A stretch of DNA of 6,332 nt, taken from NCBI GenBank assembly GCA_030629295.1, contig DAOVPH010000097.1:1-6332 (forward strand), read 5' to 3'. The DNA comes from Candidatus Latescibacterota bacterium (GTDB lineage: Bacteria; Latescibacterota; MVCY01). Below are positions 1 to 5,482 of the stretch, in pieces (positions within the stretch are counted from its first letter, which is position 1; every line of letters begins with the position of its first letter). Under the pieces are notes generated by a model. It was not told the origin of the DNA and did not search any database. It saw only the letters and a program-made list of their open reading frames with translations. The position numbers were made by a program, and so were the translations under genes.

Positions 1-1
1 A

Positions 2-64
2 AAAGAACCACCAAAAGAGCCGAAGAAGCCTGCGTATCCGGATCGATCAGACAGAATGGAGTAG
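2..64 (+). CDS. Possible C-terminal tail of an upstream gene (partial)
   Basis: From the left edge one frame stays open for 20 codons and ends at a TAG at 62-64. The residues are rich in lysine, proline and glutamate, as in a flexible C-terminal tail. The stop lies about 35 bases before the Shine-Dalgarno of the nitroreductase gene, a plausible intergenic distance. Another frame (from base 3) is open to about 123, so the choice of frame is a guess. Nothing can be said about function. Confidence 0.22.
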   Translation, partial: KEPPKEPKKPAYPDRSDRME

Positions 65-98
65 TTTTACTTTCAGCCGTAATCCTAAACATATCTTG

Positions 99-107
99 AA
101 AGGAGGG
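99..107 (+). promoter_or_regulatory. Strong Shine-Dalgarno of the nitroreductase gene
   Basis: AAAGGAGGG is almost a full complement of the 16S rRNA 3' end. It ends 8 bases before the ATG at 116, which is ideal spacing and selects that ATG over the in-frame ATG at 125. It contrasts with recD2 downstream, which has no such site. Confidence 0.85.
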
Positions 108-115
108 AATACAGT

Positions 116-628
116 ATGGATGTGATGACAGCGATTAGAAGCAGAAGGAGTATTCGGAGCTATCAGGATCGGCCTGTGGAGGAAGAGAAGCTCAATCTGG
201 TTTTAGAGGCAGGCCGGCTGGCCCCATCGGCAAGCAATATGCAGGAGTGGAAGTTTGTTGTGGTCAGGGACAAACAGACCCGGCAAAAGCTGGCCCAGGC
301 GGCTCATGGACAGAGATTTGTCGGTGAGGCAGCGGCGGTAATCGTCGCTTGTGCCACCGTCACTGACCATGTGATGCCCTGCGGACAGCTCTCCTATCCC
401 GTTGACCTGGCCATTGCCCTTGACCATATGACCCTCAAAGCAGTTGAAGAAGACCTTGGAACCTGCTGGATCGGGGCATTCGGAGAAGATGAGGTTAAAG
501 AAATCCTGGGAATCCCCACAGAAATCCGGGTGGTGGCTTTACTCCCTATAGGCTATCCCCAATATGTGCCCTCTCCTACGCCCAGGAAGAGCAAAGAAGA
601 GGTGTACATGTACGAGAAGTGGGGCTAA
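116..628 (+). CDS. Nitroreductase-family FMN-dependent oxidoreductase
   Basis: A 170-residue protein of the nitroreductase superfamily: small cytoplasmic, usually dimeric flavoproteins that bind FMN and use NAD(P)H to reduce nitro compounds, quinones or other electrophiles. The N-terminal signature is present (MDVMTAIRSRRSIRSY, residues 1-16), whose Arg/Ser residues contact the FMN phosphate in the family. The APSASNMQEWKFVVV stretch (36-50) matches the usual APSxxNxQPW block, with Glu44 in place of the common Pro. Residues 114-121 (LGTCWIGAF region) and 133-147 (IPTEIRVVALLPIGYP region) match the conserved C-terminal flavin-binding blocks, and the protein ends with the typical YEKW. The length is normal for the short subfamily. 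There is no signal peptide or membrane segment. The start is set by the strong Shine-Dalgarno. The true substrate cannot be inferred: many members have roles other than nitroreduction. Neighbouring genes give no pathway clue. Confidence 0.93.
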   Translation: MDVMTAIRSRRSIRSYQDRPVEEEKLNLVLEAGRLAPSASNMQEWKFVVVRDKQTRQKLAQAAHGQRFVGEAAAVIVACATVTDHVMPCGQLSYPVDLAIALDHMTLKAVEEDLGTCWIGAFGEDEVKEILGIPTEIRVVALLPIGYPQYVPSPTPRKSKEEVYMYEKWG

Positions 629-633
629 GAACT

Positions 634-742
634 GAGCAAACGCCCATGCCGGCAGGGCCGGCACCACGAAGGATGAAAACAGCCGAGTTTCTGCTCAAAG
701 GCCCGTCCCCGGGCCGTCTGGGCCCACCCGAGGACGGGTGGG
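634..742 (+). other. Structured G+C-rich intergenic segment, possible RNA leader of recD2
   Basis: This non-coding stretch contains several nested inverted repeats. GAGC-AAAC (634-641) can pair with GTTT-ct-GCTC (687-696) and encloses a perfect 7-bp hairpin, TGCCGGC/GCCGGCA (647-653 with 657-663, loop AGG). Next come two perfect hairpins: GGCCCG/CGGGCC (700-705 with 710-715, loop TCCC) and CCCACCCG/CGGGTGGG (723-730 with 735-742, loop AGGA). An alternative fold uses CCCGTCC (702-708) with GGACGGG (732-738) around GGGCC/GGCCC (711-715 with 721-725), and it excludes the previous two. No T-run follows directly, so this is not a standard intrinsic terminator. I could not match it to a known riboswitch or small-RNA family. 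It could be an mRNA leader for recD2, a small RNA, or a dispersed palindromic repeat. Confidence 0.35.
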
Positions 743-771
743 GGAGCATCTATTGCTGCTATTTTCGAAGC

Positions 772-799
772 AAAGGGAGAGCATTTCCTTTTCTCCTTT
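772..799 (+). other. Weak stem-loop just upstream of recD2
   Basis: AAAGGGAGA (772-780) can pair with TCTCCTTT (792-799) with one bulged G and an 11-base loop. The purine arm is the only Shine-Dalgarno-like sequence before recD2, but it lies nearly 50 bases from the start codon and would be sequestered in this stem. It may be a partial terminator for the nitroreductase transcript, or it may be chance. Confidence 0.2.
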
Positions 800-827
800 A
801 ATCTCTTATTAGTTCCCTATTTGACAA

Positions 828-2981
828 ATGGAAAAGCTGGAAGGCACAATAGAGCGAATTACCTATCAGAACGAGAAGACCGGTTATGTGATTGCCAGAT
901 TTCAGCCCAAACACAGAGCTTCTCGCCTGCGGGGACGGAGGGAACTGACCACCATCGTGGGAGAGATAGCCTCGATTAATCCGGGTGAAAATGTAGTACT
1001 CTCCGGACTATGGACCAACCATCCGAAATACGGCCGCCAGTTCAAGGTGTTGGAGTATCGGGTGGTTTGCCCTTCCACAACCGAGGGGATCAGGAAATAC
1101 TTGGGCTCCGGTCTGATCAAGGGAATAGGACCGGTCAGCGCTAAAAGGATAGTGAGACACTTCGCTCTGGTGACGCTGGAGGTGATCGAACACCACCCAG
1201 AGAGGCTGATTGAGGTGGAGGGAATAGGTCCCAAGCGGGTGGAGATGATCCGAAAAGCCTGGGAGGAACAGAAAGAGATCAAAGAGGTAATGCTGTTCCT
1301 CCAGTCTCACAATATAAGCACTGCCTATGCAGTGAAGATCTACAAGCATTACGGTGAAGATGCCATCCAGATAGTCAGAGAAAATCCCTACCGTCTGGCC
1401 AAGGATGTCTGGGGCATAGGGTTTATCACCGCTGATAAGATAGCCAGAGATTTAGGAGTAGAGGAAAACTCCCCCCAGAGGATAGAGGCGGGGGTGAGAT
1501 ATGTCCTGAACCAGGCTTCGGAAAAGGGTCATGTGTTTCTTCCCAAAGAGGAGTTGGTGGAGAGCAGCGCTGAGATTCTGAAGGTTCCGGCAGAGCTTGT
1601 GCCCGCTTCTATTCAAGCCCTAAAGGAATCCGAGGATGTGATTATTGAAAACGAACGGGTCTATTTACCGCCCTTTTTTCACTCTGAGACTGGAGTAGCA
1701 AAAAGTCTTGCCCTGCTCATCGGAAGGCCCAAACTGAGTCCTGCGGACCAGTGGATCAAACAGCAGATCGACAGCCTGGAGAAGGAGGAGGGGATTACCT
1801 TTGCCCCCCAGCAAAGAGTAGCTATCAGAAAAGCCCTAACCGAACCGGTGGTGGTCATAACTGGTGGCCCAGGTACGGGCAAGACAACAATTACCAAGGC
1901 CATAACCAGATTGTGTGAGAAAACAGGGCAGCGACTGCTTCTGTGCGCCCCTACTGGTCGGGCGGCTAAAAGGGTTTCCGAGGTCACGGGAAAAGAGGCC
2001 AAGACGATCCACCGACTCCTGGAGTTTGCCCCTCAGACAATGACTTTCAAGCGAAATGAACTCGTTCCCTTAGGAGTCGATACCCTGATCGTAGATGAGG
2101 CTTCGATGATCGACATCCTTTTGATGCACAACCTATTGAAGGCGATTCCCCGGGATGCGAGTCTCATTCTGGTGGGAGATATAGATCAGCTGCCTTCGGT
2201 GGGGGCGGGAAATGTGCTTAAAGATATAATCGCTTCTGGGAGGGCCCAGGTGGTCAGACTCACCGAGATATTCCGCCAGGCACAGCAGAGCAGAATCGTC
2301 ACTAATGCCCACCGAATCAACCAGGGAGTTTTCCCCGAAATCAAAAACAGAAAAACGGAGGATTTCTTTTTTATCGAGGAAGAAGACCCGGCTGAGGTGG
2401 TAGAGACTATCAGACACCTGTGTGTGCGGCGGCTGCCGGATCACTACGGCTACCACCCGATAGAAGATATCCAAGTACTTTGTCCGATGTACCGGGGAGA
2501 AACTGGGGCGATAAACCTCAACCGACTGCTGCAGGAAAGTCTTAACTCTAAGGGCCAGAGTTATAAGCGTGGCAGCAGTGAGTTCAAGGTGGGCGATAAG
2601 GTAATGCAGATAGTGAACAACTACAATAAGGAGGTGTTCAACGGCGACATAGGCAGAATAGCGGAGATAGATTTAGAGTGCCAAACAGTGAAGGTGGCTT
2701 TTGATCATCTGGTTTCTTACGATTTTACCGGGCTGGACGAGCTGGTCTTGGCCTACGCTATTTCTGTACACAAAAGCCAGGGATCTGAACACAAGGTCGT
2801 GGTGATGCCGATAACTACCCAGCACTATGTGATGCTGCAGCGAAATCTTCTCTACACTGCCGTTACCCGGGCGAAAGAGCTGTTGGTTCTGGTGGGCACC
2901 AAGAAGGCCTTAGTCCTGGCGGTGAAAAACAATCGGGTTATGGAAAGGTATACCTGGCTTTCTCAAAGACTTGCCCCGTGA
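828..2981 (+). CDS. recD2: RecD2-type ATP-dependent 5'-3' DNA helicase (SF1B)
   Basis: A 717-residue stand-alone RecD-like helicase, the form found in bacteria outside a RecBCD complex. It is linked to DNA repair and replication-fork maintenance and acts on DNA in the cytoplasm. The N-terminal OB-like domain (residues 1-80, MEKLEGTIERITYQNEKTGY...) is followed by helix-hairpin-helix repeats (LIKGIGPVSAKRI at 96-108; VEGIGPKRV at 130-138; GIGFITADKIA at 196-206). The helicase core shows a Q-motif-like segment (325-333), Walker A GGPGTGKT (346-353), motif Ia APTGRAAKR (374-382), Walker B VDEAS (422-426), motif III GDIDQLPSVGAG (450-461), motif IV LTEIFRQ (478-484), a UvrD_C_2-type motif V VHKSQGSE (647-654) and motif VI YTAVTRAKE (676-684). 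All catalytic motifs are intact, and the length matches short RecD2 proteins. A TGA at 822-824 makes ATG 828 the first possible start, although no Shine-Dalgarno is visible. Confidence 0.97.
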   Translation: MEKLEGTIERITYQNEKTGYVIARFQPKHRASRLRGRRELTTIVGEIASINPGENVVLSGLWTNHPKYGRQFKVLEYRVVCPSTTEGIRKYLGSGLIKGIGPVSAKRIVRHFALVTLEVIEHHPERLIEVEGIGPKRVEMIRKAWEEQKEIKEVMLFLQSHNISTAYAVKIYKHYGEDAIQIVRENPYRLAKDVWGIGFITADKIARDLGVEENSPQRIEAGVRYVLNQASEKGHVFLPKEELVESSAEILKVPAELVPASIQALKESEDVIIENERVYLPPFFHSETGVAKSLALLIGRPKLSPADQWIKQQIDSLEKEEGITFAPQQRVAIRKALTEPVVVITGGPGTGKTTITKAITRLCEKTGQRLLLCAPTGRAAKRVSEVTGKEAKTIHRLLEFAPQTMTFKRNELVPLGVDTLIVDEASMIDILLMHNLLKAIPRDASLILVGDIDQLPSVGAGNVLKDIIASGRAQVVRLTEIFRQAQQSRIVTNAHRINQGVFPEIKNRKTEDFFFIEEEDPAEVVETIRHLCVRRLPDHYGYHPIEDIQVLCPMYRGETGAINLNRLLQESLNSKGQSYKRGSSEFKVGDKVMQIVNNYNKEVFNGDIGRIAEIDLECQTVKVAFDHLVSYDFTGLDELVLAYAISVHKSQGSEHKVVVMPITTQHYVMLQRNLLYTAVTRAKELLVLVGTKKALVLAVKNNRVMERYTWLSQRLAP

Positions 2982-3052
2982 AATGTTTTGCGTATTTAGC
3001 GGGGCTTGCCCTGGTGGCAGATGAGATTCCTGTAAGGGTATCCCCCAAAGTA

Positions 3053-3088
3053 AAGGGAACATAGAAGTTTCAGAAGCTATGTTCCCTT
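3053..3088. terminator. Bidirectional stem-loop terminator between recD2 and tRNA-Glu
   Basis: AAGGGAACATAG (3053-3064) and CTATGTTCCCTT (3077-3088) form a perfect 12-bp stem with a 12-base loop. On the + strand it is followed by GTTAGATTT and on the - strand by TACTTT, so the T-tracts are only moderate in both directions. It lies 71 bases after the recD2 stop and only 8 bases after the 3' end of the convergent tRNA gene. That is the expected place for a shared terminator, though a role in tRNA 3' processing is also possible. Confidence 0.7.
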
Positions 3089-3096
3089 GTTAGATT

Positions 3097-3172
3097 TGGT
3101 GACCCCAAGGGGATTTGAACCCCTGTTTTCAGCTTGAAAGGCTGATGTCCTGACCGCCTGGACGATGGGGTC
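3097..3172 (-). tRNA. tRNA-Glu, anticodon UUC, with encoded CCA
   Basis: Read on the minus strand, the 76 bases fold as a standard cloverleaf. The acceptor stem is GACCCCA/TGGGGTC and the D-stem GTCC/GGAC. The anticodon stem is TCAGC/GCTGA around the loop CTTTCAA, which gives anticodon UUC (+ strand bases 3136-3138). The T-arm is AGGGG-TTCAAAT-CCCCT. Discriminator A73 is followed by a genomically encoded CCA (3097-3099 on the + strand). All four stems pair without mismatch, so the gene looks functional. It decodes GAA and GAG codons. It stands alone, with its own promoter upstream and a stem-loop just downstream. Confidence 0.97.
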
Positions 3173-3223
3173 TTTTCTCGCCAGAAAGTGGTCGTCATCA
3201 CTCTCTTAGTTTGCTTGCGGCTG

Positions 3224-3252
3224 AATATACACTGTGTTCGTGCAAAAGTCAA
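3224..3252 (-). promoter_or_regulatory. Sigma70-type promoter of tRNA-Glu
   Basis: On the minus strand a -35 box TTGACT (+ strand 3247-3252) and a -10 box TATATT (+ strand 3224-3229) are separated by exactly 17 bases. Each matches consensus at five of six positions. Transcription should start near 3217, leaving a 5' leader of about 45 bases to be removed by RNase P. Position and orientation fit the tRNA gene. Confidence 0.75.
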
Positions 3253-3423
3253 GGAAAATCTACAAGGGCCGGTGAAACAGAAATAGCACGCTGCCCTTTA
3301 CCTTGCAGGAAAGAGGGCCGGAGGGTTTAGCTTACTACTCAAATTTGATGCGGTCGTACAAGGTAATCGAAAGCTAAGAACACTCCCCCGCTGCAGCGCA
3401 CTATGGGAACCTATGAAACCGGC
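3253..3423. other. Intergenic stretch without a recognisable feature
   Basis: Between the tRNA promoter and the end of macB I find no credible gene, RNA or clear terminator. There is a 7-bp inverted repeat, TTAGCTT/AAGCTAA (3327-3333 with 3371-3377), with a long interval, too weak to call. A macB terminator would be expected here on the minus strand, but none is obvious. Confidence 0.5.
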
Positions 3424-5418
3424 TTATTCGTATCTCAGGGCTTCGACAGGGTCAAGTTTTGATGCCTTATTGGCTGGATACATACCAAAGAAAATGCCTA
3501 CACCCACAGCAAAGAAGAATGCCAACAATATTGAGCCCAAAGTGACGACCGATTGTGCCTCAGTGGCAGCAAACAAACGCCTGGGGCCAAATTGACCGGC
3601 ACCAATCATCAGGGTCCCTATTGTGTTTGCAGAAACAAATCCCAGAAGTATCCCAACAAATCCACCAACAAAGGCGAGCACTACTGACTCTATCAGGAAC
3701 TGCACCAATACGTCTCTTCTCTTTGCCCCAACAGCCTTTCTTATCCCAATCTCCCTTGTCCTTTCGGTGACCGAAACCAACATTATGTTCATTATTCCAA
3801 TACCACCAACAATTAACGATATTGCAGCAATACCTGCAAGCATAAGCTTAAATGTATTTGCAGTTTGTTCTATGGCTTGACGAAATTCCTCTTGGCTTCT
3901 TACTCTAAAATCTACTACCTTATTATGTCTGGCAGTGAGTAATGTTTCCACTTGCCTGGTAGCAGTATTTGTAGCTTCAGAGCTTTTGGCTTGCACAAAA
4001 ATTGTCTGCAGCTTGTCATCTCCTGTAAACCTCTTTTGAGCTGTAGTGAATGGTATGAGTATCTGGTCATCGAAATCTTCCCAACCTACTCGTCCTTTCT
4101 CTTTCAGAATGCCAATTACTGTAAATCTTTCGTCCCTTACTTTGATATCTTTGCCAACAGGATACTCATTCCCAAATAGCTCTTCCTTGACTGTCTTTCC
4201 AATTACGCAAACCTTTGCCCATGAATCAAGTTCTTCTTGGTCAAAAAATCTTCCCTCATTCATCTCAAGATTCCTTATAGTCTGATATGATGGAGAGGTT
4301 CCCAAAAGTCGTGTATCCCAGTACTCATCAAGATACCTAACTCTTTCTTGTGTTCTAATTTGAGGTGCCACCTCATTTACTGCTGAAATCTTCTCCTTAA
4401 TAGCAATTGCATCCTCGTGAATAAGCCCTTTAGATCTTCCTCTCCACTCTAATGCCTCCTCTTTGCTTTCTGCGCGTCTCGGAAAGACCATTAAAACATT
4501 TGATCCCAATTTCTCTATTTGTGATGTAATTTGACTCTTTGCACCCTCACCTACTCCTAACATACTAATAACAGCGGCCACACCTATGACAATACCCAAT
4601 ATGGTAAGGAAGGAGCGCATTTTGTTAGACAAAAAGCCTTTGTATCCAGACGTAAACCCGGACACCAGACTTCCTCTGAGAGGGTTTTTTTTAATAATCT
4701 TATCTGGTACACTTACCTTACGCTCTACTTCTTCTCTCCGGACTTCCTCGCGCTCAATGTGCCCATCTTTTATTTGGATTATTCTACCTGCGCATTTTGC
4801 CACCCCAAGGTCATGCGTCACCACAATAATGGTGGTCCCTTGTTCGTGCAATTTTCCAAATACCGTCATAATCTCCTCACCAGATTGTGAATCCAGATTA
4901 CCTGTGGGCTCATCGGCAAGTATTATAGAGGGGTTATTGACAAGCGCCCTGGCGATAGCTACCCGCTGCTGTTCGCCGCCGGACAGCTCATTGGGATAAT
5001 GATGCGCACGCTCCTTAAGACCAACGGCTTCCAAGGCTGCCTTGGCCCTTCTTTTTCGCTCCTGGGTTCCTACGCCGGAGTACAGCATCGGCAGTTCCAC
5101 ATTACCCTGGGCCGTTGTTCTGCGCAGCAAGTTGAAGGTCTGGAAGACAAACCCGATCTGCTCGTTTCGGATCTCGGACAGGCGATTATCGTCGAGATGA
5201 CCAGTCCTCTGACCGTTCAGGTCATAGCTTCCGGAGGTGGGTTTGGACAGACAGCCGAGTATGTCCATCAGGGTGGTTTTCCCCGATCCAGAGGGTCCCA
5301 TAATGGATATAAATTCCCCCTGGCCAATCTCCAGGGAGACCCCCCGCAAGGCCCTGACCTCGACCTTACCTGTCCTGTAGGTCTTTGTCAGGTTATCTGC
5401 TTTTATCAGTGTGGCCAT
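3424..5418 (-). CDS. macB: MacB-type ABC transporter, ATPase fused to FtsX-like permease
   Basis: A 664-residue inner-membrane exporter subunit. In the family, MacB dimers use ATP hydrolysis to drive a periplasmic adaptor and an outer-membrane channel, expelling macrolides, peptides, lipopeptides or toxins. The N-terminal ATPase has Walker A GPSGSGKT (41-48), Q-loop Gln93, signature LSGGEQ (145-150), Walker B IILADE (165-170) and H-loop His202. A charged linker (about 222-240) leads to the first membrane segment (about 268-290). The large periplasmic MacB_PCD domain spans about 295-520, followed by three membrane segments (about 524-548, 573-598, 625-645) with the FtsX signature TERTREIGIRKAVGAKRRD at 551-569. 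The protein ends in the typical KLDPVEALRYE. All motifs are intact and the length is normal for MacB. A weak GGAG lies 12 bases before the ATG. It is the second gene of an operon, 64 bases after the adaptor. Base composition is patchy, with the permease part clearly richer in A+T. Substrate unknown. Confidence 0.96.
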   Translation of the reverse strand: MATLIKADNLTKTYRTGKVEVRALRGVSLEIGQGEFISIMGPSGSGKTTLMDILGCLSKPTSGSYDLNGQRTGHLDDNRLSEIRNEQIGFVFQTFNLLRRTTAQGNVELPMLYSGVGTQERKRRAKAALEAVGLKERAHHYPNELSGGEQQRVAIARALVNNPSIILADEPTGNLDSQSGEEIMTVFGKLHEQGTTIIVVTHDLGVAKCAGRIIQIKDGHIEREEVRREEVERKVSVPDKIIKKNPLRGSLVSGFTSGYKGFLSNKMRSFLTILGIVIGVAAVISMLGVGEGAKSQITSQIEKLGSNVLMVFPRRAESKEEALEWRGRSKGLIHEDAIAIKEKISAVNEVAPQIRTQERVRYLDEYWDTRLLGTSPSYQTIRNLEMNEGRFFDQEELDSWAKVCVIGKTVKEELFGNEYPVGKDIKVRDERFTVIGILKEKGRVGWEDFDDQILIPFTTAQKRFTGDDKLQTIFVQAKSSEATNTATRQVETLLTARHNKVVDFRVRSQEEFRQAIEQTANTFKLMLAGIAAISLIVGGIGIMNIMLVSVTERTREIGIRKAVGAKRRDVLVQFLIESVVLAFVGGFVGILLGFVSANTIGTLMIGAGQFGPRRLFAATEAQSVVTLGSILLAFFFAVGVGIFFGMYPANKASKLDPVEALRYE

Positions 5419-5435
5419 AGTTTTCGCAGTCTCCA

Positions 5436-5464
5436 GCTCTCGTTTTCAACAGACAACCGAGAGC
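5436..5464 (-). other. Stem-loop in the macA-macB intercistronic gap
   Basis: GCTCTCG (5436-5442) and CGAGAGC (5458-5464) form a perfect 7-bp stem with a 15-base loop in the 64-base gap between the two exporter genes. On the mRNA it ends one base before the weak GGAG (5431-5434) that serves macB. It could stabilise the mRNA, act as a processing site or modulate macB translation. Location alone suggests a role. Confidence 0.35.
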
Positions 5465-5482
5465 AGTTCTTAATTGGGTTCA

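Noticed and set aside
3..123. Alternative reading frame at the left edge, open to about 123
   Set aside because: It would run through the strong Shine-Dalgarno and overlap the nitroreductase start. The frame ending at 64 is simpler, but neither can be proven from so little sequence.
619..801. 60-codon open frame after the nitroreductase gene, starting at a GTG overlapping its end
   Set aside because: No Shine-Dalgarno at the start, no recognisable domain, and the frame runs through the perfect inverted repeats, whose self-complementarity explains the Pro/Gly/Arg-rich translation.
821..850. TTGACA (821-826) as a -35 box before recD2
   Set aside because: It overlaps the recD2 start codon region, and the best -10 candidate (CACAAT, 18 bases on) lies inside the coding sequence, so it cannot serve recD2.
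902..1349. Minus-strand open frames inside recD2
   Set aside because: They are shadows of a clearly conserved helicase frame, with low-complexity translations and no initiation signals.
3070..3252. Minus-strand 60-codon open frame
   Set aside because: It covers the tRNA-Glu gene, its promoter and part of the terminator, and has no protein-like features.
3327..3377. TTAGCTT/AAGCTAA inverted repeat as a macB terminator
   Set aside because: The stem is only 7 bp and A+T-rich, with a 37-base interval and no T-tract.
4802..4810. ACCCCAAGG identical to part of the tRNA-Glu 3' region (3102-3110), as a possible attachment-site duplicate
   Set aside because: Only 9 bases match. The copy lies in conserved macB coding sequence, and no integrase gene is present, so chance explains it.
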